Of a DNA stretch of 64,000 nt, positions 45,205 through 58,159 are shown in pieces. Position numbers and translations under genes: made by a program. This DNA comes from Pseudofabraea citricarpa (lineage: Eukaryota; Ascomycota; Leotiomycetes; Helotiales; Dermateaceae), in assembly GCA_029641185.1 (NCBI GenBank), contig JAPWGK010000001.1:1810501-1874500 (forward strand), read 5' to 3'. Each line of letters opens with the position of its first letter. Position 1 is the stretch's first letter. The notes beneath the pieces are model-generated. The model was not told the DNA's origin and did not search any database. It saw nothing but the letters and a program-made list of their open reading frames with translations.

Positions 45205-46935
45205 GCTGTTCTCGGCCGCTCTGTGTATATTTACTGTGTGTTTGATGATGGGTATAGAAGTGGCCCCTGGGTCTCTGGGAAGAATATTGTGCGTGGATAA
45301 CCAAAATAGATTTGCATGCTTTCTCAAATAAATTTCCTTGCGAACTGGTCTTGCTACTTACTATCTATTCATTGTCGGAGACTATTAGCCAGAGGGCTGA
45401 GGCCACCTGGTTAATTTGTCATGTGGGACCGTGATACTGACGCTTCTTTCAACTTCTTTCAACTTATAAGCCTGCCAGCGAAATGGGGACGAAGGAGGGG
45501 GAGATGGCGTGCGAGGCTAAAACTGGCTAGTCCTCATCACACCATTAAGTGCTTTGCTCTCCCGTTGTACTTGGGTCTCTTCTTGGTGTGGATTCTCAGG
45601 TTTGCCGCGACAAGCAGAGCTGAAACGAGATGACTTGGATGTGCTTCTGCTAGCAGCTACTGTAGCAGGAGAGATTTGGCTAGCAGTGCGTCGCGAGCTC
45701 CCTCATGACTACCTGTGCAGCAGTGTGCATACTTTGTACAGACCCAACCAGGGTTCGCAAAGCCTCCGCAAGGGGCCGTGCCGCCCTTGCAGTGCTCCGC
45801 GTTTTTCTGGAAGGACGCGTGGGGGTCGAGCAGCGTGAAGATGCAGCAAAGCAACGTTCTGGAAGCGATGGGGATCATTGGTAGGAAGCTGCAGTCAGAT
45901 GATGTTGGAGTTGGAGTTGGAGTTGGAGTTGGAGCGCATGGCGGCTGGGAAGCTGGAAGGTAAGGGAGGTAAGGGAGGGAGGTAGATAGGCATCCGTCGG
46001 CTTTGAGATAGCAGCAGAGGAGGGGAGGGAGGGGAGGTTCGTGTCATGTAATGGATTGCCGAAGTCCTCTATCTCTGCGTGGGACTCGCTCTCCTGCCAC
46101 TTTTCCGTCGCTGATCAGCAACCATGGCAGAGTGGCAGAGTGGCAGAGTGGTAACTTGGTAAGGAAGTGTGGAAAAGTGGCAGGTGGCAGGTGTCCGAAT
46201 GGGCTGTCAGGCTGTCAGCTGTGCCTCATCCACAGCCGAGTTACTGTACTGTACTGTATTATTGTCACGATCGGTCGGGTACCACAAATCATTACTGTGC
46301 CCATTGCCCAGTGCCCAGTGCCTACTGCCTACTGCCCTCATTCCGAGGACGTGTCACACGACATTATTTATTGTCCTCACAAGTCAGGAGCTCACAAAGG
46401 CTAATCTCATAGCACGGAGATCGTTTCCGGGAGCGAAGCCAATTCGTTGCTTTGGCCCAACTAGTAGCAGGTGAGGGGAGGAATGCGTTGTCCATCCAGT
46501 AACCGTGGCATTGCTTTCATGTCTCTTTTTTTTTTCGGGGTCTTTCTTTTCAGTCCCCCTCTGCTCAGTGCCCGCACAACGATCTGCTCTCCCCGGGGGC
46601 GGGCTCGAAAACGGAGAAGGCTGGTTGGGTTGGGCAGCAACTTATGAGCAAGGCTCTCACGCCGGTAACAGGTCGTTAAGAGCAGGCCAGCAATTGGCCG
46701 AGCGCTGGATATCAGACGCGGAAAAGGAGATTCAAGGAGCGGTGAGAGGACTTCCCATGCGATATGGTTTGTATGGTATGGTATGGCGTAGTATTGCTGT
46801 ATGTCCAGACTCCAGAGTACGGTATCGATGAGTGATTTGTGAGCAATATGCGAGTCCGGATCTGAGATGAGAGACTTTGTTGGTGATGGGCGAACCAGGT
46901 TCGACTTGTGTGGCCGCGTGGGTGCTAGGTGGGTT

Positions 46936-46968
46936 GATGGATGGATGGATGGATGGATGGATAGATGG
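46936..46968. repeat. GGAT tetranucleotide microsatellite
   Basis: About seven GGAT units, followed within 100 bp by related GGTGGGTGCTGGAT repeats and another GGAT block at about 47023-47038. Confidence 0.85.
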
Positions 46969-47545
46969 TGGGTTGGTGGGTGCTGGATGGTGGGTGCTGG
47001 ATGGTGGATGGTGGATGGAATAGATGGATGGATGGATGAGAGAGAGTGAGAGAGTGAGAGAGTGAGAGAGTGAGAGTGACAAGGCAACGAACGAGGCTGT
47101 CGGGCATTGGACACTGGGCACTGGGTACTGGGCACAGGTCACGGGGCACGGGGGCCTCTGAGCCTTGTGGCATTGGGAATGTGGGCCCGCATTCCAGAAC
47201 TAGACCCCGACTGTCTCCAGCTCCAGCACCAAATACCAAATACCAAATACAATACCAACATCAATACCAGACATCACCAACCACCAACCAGCAACCACCA
47301 ACCACCAACAACCAACAACCAACAACCATCCACTTGTTCCCAAGACCACTGCTGTGTAACCAGATATCTACGGCCGTGTCCAATGCAGCTCGGGGAAGCG
47401 GAGGTATGCCCTGTCCACTCTGAGTACGCTCTCGTGTGATGAAATATGTCAGAGCCAGACACCGCTCACTTAGTTACTGGATAAGGCACAAGAAGTCGAG
47501 GCTATCGGGCATCCGAGAGAGAAAGAAGATGCTCATATAAGTTAC

Positions 47546-47590
47546 CCCCTCGTCCCCTCGTCCCCTCGTCCCCTCGTCCCCTCGTCTCCT
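47546..47590. repeat. CCCCTCGT octamer tandem array
   Basis: The octamer CCCCTCGT is repeated about five times without gaps and then decays into CTCCTCGT and ACCCTCGT variants to about 47602. Confidence 0.88.
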
Positions 47591-47950
47591 CGTACCCTCG
47601 TCACTCCCGAGAATCTGGGAAAGCATAAATGTTTGCCACCACCGATTGCAAGCGAAGCCTCTGTTCGGAAAAGTTCGAGACCACGGTCCACGCTGGACCC
47701 GCATCCATGGCCAGTTCTCCGTTCTCGTGAGTCCTGTGAGAGTCCTAAGTCCTGAGTCCTGAGTCCTGAGTCTTCAACTCCACCCACCCCCCCTGGGCGC
47801 CTATCACTCACTGGTCGACTCTCGACGAGCTTGCGCCGAGATAGAGCACGGTACCTTACCTTACTCAGTTCACCACTGTCAGCTGCTTCCTCTCTCTCGT
47901 CTTTGCCTCATCCCTCCACGCTCGGCCACTACGAGCGAGCCTACTCTACG

Positions 47951-47990
47951 CCTACCTACCTACCTACCTACCTACCTACCTACCTACCTC
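47951..47990. repeat. CTAC tetranucleotide microsatellite
   Basis: About nine CTAC units in a row, followed by CTCTAC and CAACCAC-rich sequence. Confidence 0.88.
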
Positions 47991-48937
47991 TACCTCTACC
48001 TTCACAACCATCACAACCACAACCACCACCACTACTACCACCAACCACCAACCACCAACCACTACCACCACCCAACCAGCCCAGCCTAGCAGACTAGCAC
48101 GCTACACCTTCCCTTCAGGTACCCCATCCGCCGTGCCCCATCCACTCACGGCTCTCCGTTGGCCCTGCCTTGCCTCTGGTCCCAAGCCAGTCTGCTGTAT
48201 CCTGCATTGTCAGGTCGGAGGAGGTGTACATGTGCTCCATACCCGCAGACTATTAGGTACCGGAGCTGACCAATTTATCACCACTACTACCACCACCACC
48301 ACCACCACCTGAGCAAAATCCCAATCTCATCTGCAGTTCTCCTCTCTCCTCTTCAAACAATCCACGCAAGACACCAACCTCATTCGAAGAAATGCAGTGA
48401 GCAAGGAGCCACGAACTCGCCCTCCCAGTGACAGCTACTTCTGTGGAAGGCCGTACCTACCCACTCCTCTTGACTTCCTCTCACATCCCCAATTTGCGGG
48501 CACGAGTCAGTCTATGAAAAAGCGCTTCGGGAATTCACAAAAATCCAACTGCGACGTCTTGACGGGGGATCTGGTGCTCGACCGCAAGCAACTAGTTTTG
48601 GCCTATTGTTCCGACGCTTTCGGATTCCAGAGCCTCTCCTCCCGCTCAACCACAACGCACTGAGAGGCAGCTTTTTCAGCACCACCATCGTCGGTTGAAA
48701 ATAAGATTCGACTTAAATTCATTCCAAGTCGACCATTCTCGCTGGTGATAGTTTCGCGAGCAAGCCTGCATCAACAAATTTCTGGCTACTCAACAAGCTC
48801 TCCAAACCTTATCCCCGCATGAGCCTGACACCCGGAACGCACTTCACTGACGCAGCATCTTCCAGGTAGGCAAGCTATTGCCTGCCTCGAAGAGCTGCCG
48901 TCGGTTACAAGGGCGGCGTTTTGGCTGCGTTAGGAGG

Positions 48938-50640
48938 ATGGCCATGATCTTGCCGAAAGGCATTGTCGTCAACTCCCCCGATATTGAGGGTCAAATCGAA
49001 AGAATTGACCGAGAACCCTTGAAGCGGGAGGAGATTGCAAGGTTCTGGAAAGGTAGTCATTCATCTTGGGAGCACTCGCAAATCTACTGGACTGATCTCG
49101 TATTGTTTAGTCTACACAACCACGGGTCGCAGACTTCGCGATCCTACTGCCGAGCGCCTCGAAAATTACTGGTGGCGTATTTGGGGCAGTCGGAAGAGAG
49201 AGTTGAAGGGCGCAACGGTCGCACGACTGTTTGCGCACATATCGGATGGTGAGAGCTTTGTCCCACTCCGAAGTCCTGTCAATCGCGATGAGGGGAGTCC
49301 GCCATCGGTATGGATCATTTCCGCCCATCTCTTGTACCAGGCTAAACAATCCGTAGAATAGAACTCGTCCAGGGCCCGTCACATCCAGCTCAAGTACAAC
49401 GGCACTGCAATACCGGCCTAGTACAACTTCTGCAGCTTCGAGAGCTCCGCCGGTCATGCCACCGCCAATCCTTAAGAAATCCCGCGGCCCATCAACGACT
49501 GGACCACGACCGACGGCACGATTCATTTCCCCTCATGACTCCGAGGTCGAGGTTGATCCAATGTCCCCCGTTAGTCCGAATTCGCATGTGGTTGTACAAC
49601 CACCATCACAGCCCCCATCGCCTTCTCGTCAACAGAAAATCGAGACTCAGAGACTGGCACCTGCCTCGGCCGGAAAGAAGAAGAGTGCAGGTTTTGTTGC
49701 ATCAACAGCAGCTAATAAAAAACGACCCGTCATAGTCAGACGACAGAGCTCGCAAACCTCGCAAACCTCGCAATCTTCGTCCAACGATAGCGCAACAAAA
49801 ACTGGCGAAGCTGCCCGGTTGGGTGCTGTTAACGATGCCCCCCCTGTCACAAGAGCCAACAAGGAGACTGGACAGCCGACAAAGTTTCAAGAAATCTTTT
49901 CGCCAGCAACTACCCACAGTCTCTCGCCTAGGAAGCAACCCTCGTCCACAAGGCCTACAACTACCCGACGAACCTCCCCACGGAAATCATCATCAAGTGT
50001 AAAGAAAAAAGCCAACGGAAATTCCGTAGACGAGGAACCGTTAGCAATCGGCGAGCCAGGTCCATCGATTGTCAACAGCCCTCTCCCTGTCCAAAATGGC
50101 AAGAGTCCAATACAAGATGTGGGCGAAGTCGAGGTGCAAAGGTTCCTCCTCCAGGAAGCCAATACAAGCATGAACAAAGCACTCGAAAAAACAAGTTTGC
50201 CCTCATCGAAAAGCGAGGTTCAAATCTTGCACGGGTCAACGCGGTCCCGGTCTGATGAGGAACAGCCAAAGCAAGGTACGGCAGCCTTACGTCTACTTCC
50301 AGCTGAAGTCAAGAGTACTGTCGGTTTCGATTCGACTCTCGCATCTGCTACAGCCGGCATCACTGAAGCCTTGCAATCGCCAGTTCTTGAATCCCGGACA
50401 AAAGACAAGGGTAAAGGTCGAGACCCGGAAGAACTAAAGCGAGCTGAGATGTTCACGAAGAGACCTGTTCAGCCGATTTCCAGCACGCCATCTACGGCTC
50501 CCGGTGGGATCGGCATGCTTAGCAAAAGCAAGAGTCAGCTTACCCTGCTTCTCGAAAAGGACCGAGCTCGAGGTGAGGAGCATAAGAAGGATGAGAAGCG
50601 AGAAAGGTCGAAAGATGATAAAAAGCGGAGTAGGAAATAG
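48938..50640 (+). CDS. AreA/Mks1-like regulator with GATA-like (DUF1752) domain
   Basis: Three exons, 48938-49052, 49111-49307 and 49357-50640, encode 531 residues. The N-terminus MAMILPKGIVVNSPDI leads to the short domain ARFWKVYTTTGRRL...RLENYWWRIW, which fits the DUF1752/AreA GATA-like pattern (W-x2-Y ... RLEN-x-WR) and is split by intron 1 exactly in phase. That domain occurs in AreA and, as I recall, in yeast Mks1, a negative regulator of nitrogen and retrograde signalling. There is no zinc finger here. The rest is disordered: a PPPILKKSRGPSTTGPRP motif, a Ser/Gln tract, SPRK repeats (SLSPRKQ, TSPRKSS) and a Lys/Arg/Glu-rich end. Nuclear or cytosolic regulator is the best guess; specific role unknown. 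A second in-frame ATG (third codon) is possible. Confidence 0.82.
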
Positions 50641-51564
50641 ATCATAATTACGATACCCGCCAAGATAATAAGAGATCGGTCGAGGACTTCGGTCTCCTTG
50701 TCAAAACGAGTTTGGCAAATGGGAATCACAGAGATTCAACCACGGTTCTGGGACGGGGCGGCAAAAGTATTGGTCTTAGCGAGTTTTTGGGTTCTTGCTC
50801 TCGCATTGCATGGTAGGCGCATAAGGGATTGGGGTTCCAGACCATTTACTTCAAACCAAGGTTGCGGCCACGGCTAAGAGGTTGTATTCTATGTAAACAT
50901 GGAGGTTGCATTGGTCTGGCGTCGCTTAGGATGATATCTACCTCGACTATTATATATTGTGTGGCGAATAAAGCAAGTGGGTGTATCATAGGGACAGGAA
51001 GAAGGTATATAGACATAAAACTAAAATAATAAATGTGCCTTGCCAATCTAAGCCCGGGTGAAGGGAAGCGGTGATTAATTTTCAGTTCAGAGGGCTAGCA
51101 GAAGCCTAATGGATTTAGCTTGGCAGAGCTATCGCATTTTAAGAAAAACGTACGAGAGGAGAGCTTGAAATTTGCATGACGAGTGATGTGGCCGCGAGAA
51201 TGCTTGGTCGCTAAAGTTTGCCTCTACTGAGTGTGGACGGGCTAGCCTGCAATTACCATACCTATGGCACACGGTCTTGCTGGTAGGCAGTCAGGTAGGT
51301 AGGTATACAATGCCATGGGTTTGGGAGTGCATCATGTATTTATCTATAATAGATGTCATATAAGTTTGAATTCCGTTGCTACTATCTTGGAGTAGCTAGA
51401 CCTCATACATATCGTAGTACTACCCAATTATCCATAGCCAAAATTAAAACACCAATGTGCGCCTCTGTTCGTTACCCAACCCTCTTGTTCATTTATGCCC
51501 ACAGCGTTGTTTGCACTGGATACAGGTTCAAGCTGTCCTGCTGATCTGCTAGCGACACTGATAT
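50641..51564. other. Convergent 3' region
   Basis: About 920 bp between two converging stops. AT-rich with TAGGTAGG near 51290-51302. No gene recognised. Confidence 0.55.
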
Positions 51565-53990
51565 TTACTGTCCGGCTGCCCTGGCTATGTCTGGTCCTGC
51601 TGGCACTTTGTCTTCTACTTTTTCGGACACGGGTAACTCAGCTTGCAGGTCCGAAATATCCATCAGACCTTCATCTGCAACCTCCTCGCGGCAGACACCT
51701 TTCTCACAGATCATGACTCGAGACTTTCCATCTAACCCAAAGTCCTTCAAGAGGGTATTTCTTTCTCTGAGCCATTTCGTCTCATGGCCTAGTTTGACTA
51801 TTGTCGTCAACGAACCTCGAGGCGCGGCTGCATATTGTTGAAGCTTTCGACGAACAAGGTCGTCTTCTGAAGAGCCAGCCACAGCTACACTCTTTACACC
51901 AAGAGTGCCCGCAGCACCGGCAACAATGCTTGGCATGAAAGTGGCAAACAGCCAGGGATATTGCAAGAGTTCACTCTCAAAGCCTCCAATCGTTTCTTTG
52001 GCTTTTCTGGCATATGTGTCATCGTTTAGTATACTCGAGAGGCGGTAGAGATTTGATGCGCTGACACCGTTTGTTGAAGGTTCTGATGCATCCATCCCAT
52101 CTTTCAGCCTCAAAATCACATCAGATGCAGAACTTGCCGTAGAAAAGAAGGCACCTGTTGACTCGTGGTCGTAGAACTGTGAAATTTGTGACTGCATCAA
52201 CTCATCCGCCCATTGAAGCCAATTCTCCTCAAAGGTTGCCTCGTACAGATCGATGAGGCCTTCTACGAGGAAAGCATAATCGTCTGCAAATCCCTTGCTT
52301 TCGCCGCGACCTGCTCGATAGACTCTCCACAAAGTTCTTGACTCAGGGCTGTACATATTTTCCTTGATGAAATTCGCAGCCTTGATGGCTGATTGCAGGT
52401 AGATCTGTGCTTTTTCGGGGTCAAACAGTTTAATGTCGGCGGCTGCGCGGGCTAGGCCACCAATTGCGATGCCATTCCAGCTAGCAATAATCTTATCGTC
52501 CAGAGCCGGCTTCACTCTTTCCTTTTCCCGATGTTCTCGAAGCTTTTGCTTCCCTTTCTTGAGTATCCGCACTACTTCTTCTTCCTTCAGGCCAAACTGT
52601 GCTGCCAGTGCGGAAGGATTACCAACAATTGCAAGGACGTTTTGATCAAGGAATTCATCATGGGCATCATTTTCTGGTTGTATGTTGCCATGTGAGCTGA
52701 CGTTGAAGAATGCGGAGAGAACGGGTTCCTCTTTCTCGCCAAGAATATTTTCAAACTCGCGCTTCGTCCATACATAAAATGCACCCTCGCGTTTCTCAGT
52801 ATCTCCTTTCCGATAAAAGCTATCTGCGTCCTCGCTGGAATAGAAACCACCCTCAGGGTGGGCTAAAGTTGTGGTGAGATAGCTAGCAAGATCATATATG
52901 ACGCCCAACAACTCTGCATCTTGGCAAAGTAAGAAACCATCTAGATAGATGTGGAGAAGCTGAGCATTATCATACAGCATTTTCTCAAAATGTGGTAGTG
53001 ACCAATCTTTGGTCACTGAGTACCGTGCAAATCCATTGCCAATATGATCATGAATTCCACCTCTTGCCATCTTGCGCAATGTTGTAATAGCCATGTTTTC
53101 CGCATTGCGGCATTCAATGGGCCCAACAACATCCAAGACTTCCTGTGGATACTGGCTGAGGCGGAGCAAGAAAGATAGTTTGGAAGGTGTAGGAAATTTT
53201 GGCGCATCTCCAAAGCCGCCATTGATCGCGTCAAAGGTTGCGGCGAATTTCGCATTTGCTTCTTCAAGTATTTCGAGATCCAGAGCGTCACTGCCTTCGC
53301 CAAGACGATCGCTGAAAGTCCCTTCCGCTGCAAAGCCCTTTAATTGCTTCAAAATCTGAGCCGAATCTTGACGGCACTTCTCCTCCTGTTCTCTCCAAAC
53401 CGTGCTGAGTTTATTTAGGATACCGAGAAAGTCGACATGATCTTCGAATGGGGCGGGACTTCTTGCTGGCCCGGGCCAATATGTGCCTCCAAAAATAGGT
53501 TCGAGCTCGGGTGTCACAAAAACATTCAACGGCCATCCACCAGAGCCTGAGGTTGCCTGTACAAAATTCATGTAGACTCGATCAATATCAGGACGCTCCT
53601 CACGGTCGACTTTGATCGGGATGAAGGATTTATTTAGTAATGCGGCTACTTCGTCGTTCTCGAAGGATTCACGATCCATTACATGGCACCCTGCGCTGTC
53701 AGCTGGCAATCTCCTTAGATTTAGACAGGAAGCATACAATGGCAAGCATGGTACCCAATGTTCACAAACATCAACTTGTTCTCCTTCTGCGCCAGTTGTA
53801 TGGCATCGTCTCCCCATAACTGCCAAGCAACAGGATTTGTCGCGTGTGCCTGAATATACGGGCTCTTGCTCTGGCCAGCTCTGTTGACTAGCACAGTCTT
53901 TTCCTTCTTCTCCTCTGACACAATATGGTTATTTGCTGCAGCCTTCAAAGCCTCTCCGATCCCCTGCCCCTGGAGCTGCGCAGCCATCAT
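51565..53990 (-). CDS. DUF255 thioredoxin-like / six-hairpin glycosidase-fold protein (SPATA20/YyaL family)
   Basis: Two exons, 53990-53738 and 53690-51565, encode 792 residues. The N-terminal thioredoxin-like domain contains NRAGQSKSPYIQAHATNPV and the family motif CHWCH (about 83-87), split by the intron and restored in phase; then PIKVDREERPDIDRVYM and GSGGWPLNVFVTP. The remainder is an alpha/alpha barrel like glycosidases, with GGIHDHIGNGFARYSVT, WSLPHFEKMLYDNAQL, FYSSEDADS, and IASWNGIAIGGLARAA. These are hallmarks of the widely conserved SPATA20/YyaL family, whose biochemical activity is not firmly known. No signal peptide, so cytosolic. The tail carries extra sequence with VCREEVADEG. 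Complete and typical in length. Confidence 0.92.
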
Positions 53991-55242
53991 GACCGCCGTG
54001 CCGAGCCTCAGCTATGCAATGCAAGGAGGGAGGAGCCGGGCAAAGTGACGATAGGTGAACAAGACCGCCTGGTCAGGTACCAGTTTAAGGTTGATCTAGA
54101 GGTATGTTCGAGTACTTAGCTATGGTTCGTGGACTGTTGATACCTTAGGTGGAGGTGGACAATTTTGAAGCGCTACTGAGATAGTGGGGTAAGTGACAAA
54201 ATATCTGGTGTGTTTCCTACTGCAAGAATAACAGAAGAGCTGGAGCACACAGCAGACTCTAGCTTGCACAGATCACTTGGCTTGGAGAAGGTCAATCGGT
54301 ATGGATGAAGCAAAGGCAAGCAGAGAAGATGGTGCAAAATCCGAAGCTGTAGTCGTGGTGGGTGGCCACTCAGATTAGACAGATCCTTATCGCAGCCACA
54401 CCGCGGCAAGGCTGTCCATGGCATGTTGTCATGTCACGTGGCCAGCGGCCCTTGTCTGGCGCCAAGGAAAGGGGACGTCGACGTCGAGATAAAGTCTGCT
54501 CACATTCTTGGCTCACTTCAACGACACTTTCGTCTTCCACACCTAACCTCTGATCGCGACAGAGACTCCATCCAAGTTAGCAGTCCCGTAAAACCCAGTC
54601 ACAAGTACATCGTGTCACTAAAAAGAGATAAGAGCAATTAAGTCATCAGTGCTTTTATTGCTAGTCTGCGAAGGCTTAAACCCTTATCCATCAGAACCAG
54701 GTTCGATCCTTTAGATACAGTCAAGGTCCGAGCAAGACGCAGTACCACCATACGCAGAGCTCATGTTGTGAAACCACGCTCTAGTCTGTAAAAAAAGAAA
54801 GAGAAGGTCAACGAGGAAAGGGTGTTCGACGACCAGCAGGAAACGTCATTGTTCGAATACTTTGTACAAAGAAGTGAAAGAAACAGTCATCTGTAATGCC
54901 CAATATGGAGACCAGGACCAGAGCACACGCGTAAAAAAAAACAGCAACGATGATCCACCATTACCAGAGCTTCGATGCGAGTTCCAGTCCCGACAGAGCA
55001 CCAAGATTGCGGGAGCAAATGCAACAAATGCAACAAATGCAAAAACGAAATTCGTCACCGTCCCAGAGGTGGAAATCTACCAAGCATGTGCAGTCGTGTA
55101 TGTGATGACCTGCGAAGACTCGTGCATACATGAAAGGTAGGTCGTGCTCTCAGAGCTCATGAACAACGCCAAATGCAACACCAACCAGTTAACATTGGCT
55201 AGGTCAAGAAAAGATACGCTCCAGCCGTGAGACATTCACACT
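53991..55242. other. 1.25 kb gene-free region
   Basis: Lies between the DUF255 start and the CAP gene stop, both on the minus strand. No gene supportable; a tRNA T-loop-like GGTTCGATCC near 54700 lacks a matching cloverleaf. Confidence 0.5.
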
Positions 55243-56385
55243 TTACAGATCGACAGTGACGGTCGAGTCTGCACCCAAGGTGGGAGGGAGGACATTGGCT
55301 GCATACTGGCCACCAACATTTCCTAATCACTTGTCAGTATAACTATAAAAGGAGCCCGGTTACACAAGTGATGGCTTACCGGCAGTCTCATAGTTGCAGA
55401 CGGCAAACCAGGTTGAAAGACCACTGAAGATGGTTCCGGGAGCGCACAAGGTGACGCCACATCCGACCTTGGTAGTGTCCTTCCAAACGACTTGGGAAAA
55501 GTGACCCCAAGCCTCGAAGTTTTCAGTTGGGTTGGCTTGGCCATAGAAGCTGCTGTAGAGGCCAACTTCACCATTGTACCACATATTGGAGATGACGGCA
55601 GCAATGATGGTCTCCTTGGAGAGACCCTCGTCATTAGTAGCACCATATGAAGCAATGTTCTGGCCATATCCACCACCACCAATAGTGCTGGAGAGAGTCA
55701 GTCGAGTACCAGGATAGGTGAATGAGGCCAGAGGTAAAGAGAGGAACTTACACGTCGTGTTCATTGGAGCATGTGTCAGAAAGGGTCTGGGCAAAGCCAG
55801 CGATCTCAGCGCTATAGGTGAAATCAGGAGCGGAGTGATTGGCTCGGTGAACATTGTGGTGGAAGAGGCAGGTGGAATCAAAGTCAGTTGGGGAGGCACT
55901 AGCTGGAGCAGCCGAAGTGGAAGTGACCTGAACTGGAGTTGATTCGATAGTGATGGCCTGCTCAGTGGTGGTAGGAACTGGGGCTGCCTCGGAGGTAGAC
56001 TCAATAACAACTGGGGCCTCGCTGGTAGGGACAACAACCGGGGCCTCAGAGGTGGTAGGAACAACTACAACCACAGTGGAAGTTGGAACTGGGTCAGAGA
56101 CAACAGGAACTGTTTGGTATGTCAGAACGACCGAAAACCTGCTGCCACGCAGATGGGGATGATGGGGCGCTTACCATTGTAGGTTGGGAGAACATAGACA
56201 GTGCTGGAGAGAACGACGGTGGTGTCCTGAGCTGGAGTGGTGGCTGGAAGGTCGCCCTCGGTAACAGTCACGTAGACGACATGGGTAACAGTCTCATACT
56301 TGTATGCCTTCTTCTCAAGCTTGAGAGGAGAGGCAACAGCCATGGAGGCGGCGCAGGCCAGTCCAAGGATGGTGGAAGCGCGCAT
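55243..56385 (-). CDS. Secreted CAP/PR-1-like protein with Ser/Thr/Val-rich linker
   Basis: Four exons, 56385-56175, 56109-55752, 55687-55380 and 55322-55243, encode 318 residues. MRASTILGLACAASMAVAS is a signal peptide. A repetitive Thr/Ser/Pro/Val linker (TSEAPVVVPTSEAPVVIEST) probably carries O-glycans. The CAP domain then shows HHNVHRANHSAPDFTYS, CSNEHDV (catalytic-site-like His-Glu pair), GGGGYGQNIASYG, WGHFSQVVWKDTTKVGCG and CNYETAGNVGGQY. Yeast Pry proteins of this family bind and export sterols and fatty acids; plant PR-1 and insect antigens are relatives. Sterol binding or a role at the host or cell-wall interface is inference. The distal C-terminus is VLPPTLGADSTVTVDL without GPI signal. 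Confidence 0.93.
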
Positions 56386-58159
56386 CTTGAAGATCGATCT
56401 CACTTTCTTGAAGTTAAGGTTGAGATTGGGTCCGTTGGCTTTCTTCGAGAAAGCGAGAGAGTGCGCGGAGGTTGAGGGACGGTGGATCGACGCCGTGAAG
56501 GGGTGGATTGGCAGCACTGCTGTACTTAAGAGGGCCGGGCAAAGAGCTGTCAAAGGAGCGTGAGGGTGAGGGTGAATTGGAATGAACGACGTTGTACGGG
56601 GGGGGGGAGGTACTGTGGGCGGTCAAGGGTGTGACGGGAAGGGCGATACTGGAAAGAGTGACAGTATTTTATGACTGGATGAGGAGGGGGTCGTGAGGTC
56701 GTGAGTGTGGTGAAGGAATGTAAGTGTTGCAGAACAACGAGAAAGGAACGTGTTGTGGTTGGATGAAGAAGAAGGGCGGTGGTGGAGGAGGAGGAAAAGA
56801 AGAAGATGGTGGTGGTGGCGCGCCGTGAATGTTTTGTGAGAGTTCGTACCCTGGCCGCTACTTACACGACCTGGGGTTCGGGTTCGGAGGGGTGTGACAG
56901 GGGGTGGTTCTAGCGTACTGCACGCGGGCTGGGCCAGGCCAGGCCAGGGTTTCGAGCCAAAAGATTTGAGGGATCCGCGGCTCCACTGCGTTTGCCAAAC
57001 ATGAGACTTGCGAGGCCAGAAAACAAGCACTGTAATTTCACGGGCGCCAACAAGTTAACAACCACAACAGAAGTCGACACTCACCCACTCACTACCTACT
57101 GAAGAACCGCCGCCGCGCTGAATACAAATAAGCAAGTCAAGGAAGGGGCGAGACATTCTTGCTTGTTGCTGGTGAAACAGGCCAACAATAGCCATTATCG
57201 ATTCACAGGTAAGGAGCTGCTCTCAAGCTGCACAATGGCCATTATCATCCATTATCATCCATGATTATTTATTATCATCATATCATCATCGTCACCACCA
57301 CCACCACCACCAGTATCACTCCTGCCAGGTTCCAGCACCTGCTCGCATTACTCGGGCAATGATGGCCTGGAGGGATTAGAGATTGAATCAGACTTCATGT
57401 CCCGTTCGTAGGCTTGGCCCATCTCTCGGCAAGCCGAAGCCACACATACAGACTACAGTAGGTAGGTATGTACAGTACTGTATGCCAGTGCCATTATGGA
57501 GTATGTCATCAGCAAAGACCAAGCAAGCAAGCGAGCAAGCAAGAAGGACAGGAGCTTACGTCTGCACCGCGCACAGGCGTCGTTGGTGGTGGCATGGGCT
57601 CGCTCATCCGATGTGCCCGTCGCCCGATGGGACCGATGTGCTAGGGCTGTGCTTCGATTCTTATTATTCGCGCAGGAGTTCAGACGAAGTGATTCGGGGA
57701 GGTACAGTGCTGTACTGTACTGTAGGGTTCCAGTTTGCGGGGTGGCGGAGATTGAAACAGGTCCAGCGGCTCCTCCTCCAGGGCTGTCATGGGTTGCATT
57801 GGGTGGCTTTAGGGCTCCAGGGCTCCAGGGCTGATGATGCCGCGGTGATTGGGCAGTACCTGCAGCTCGTCAGCCCATAGAAGGCCTAGTCAGGGGGTGA
57901 TGTGCAGAGTGCAGACCAACCGAAAGCCACAGACAGCCCCAACCCCAGCCCCAGCCAGACTCCCCGACTTCCAGCTCCATCACATCGCATCACCACCACA
58001 ACAACGATAGACTCTAGCCATCCAGCCAGCAGGAATGGATGGATGGCCAAGTGCACCAAACAGGTCGTGTGGTACAGCACAGTACACTGCGTGCTTGGCC
58101 ATGGCAACAACCGTCGGCCTCGAACTGATCGATCTCGGCCAAGCGGGATGAGACGAGAC

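Larger units (their letters stand above)
45205..48937. other. 3.7 kb repeat-rich region upstream of the DUF1752 gene
   Basis: No supportable gene. Dense tandem arrays: GTTGGA at 45904-45934, GGAT at 46936-46968, GAGAGT at 47039-47078, CCCCTCGT at 47546-47590, CTAC at 47951-47990, and CAACCAC-type tracts around 47275-47330 and 48005-48075. C/T-rich leader-like sequence leads into the next gene. Open frames here translate to Pro/Ser/Thr/His runs. Confidence 0.6.

Noticed and set aside
46461..47135. 224-codon minus-strand open frame
   Set aside because: Dominated by Ser-Leu and His-Pro-Ser-Ile repeats from GAGAGT and GGAT arrays; not protein-like.
54640..54730. Possible tRNA around GGTTCGATCC
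   Set aside because: The T-loop word is present but flanking bases do not pair into a T stem, and no acceptor, D or anticodon arms fit.
56461..57030. Open frames upstream of the CAP gene
   Set aside because: Low-complexity His/Ser/Pro translations; no motif, lie in promoter DNA.
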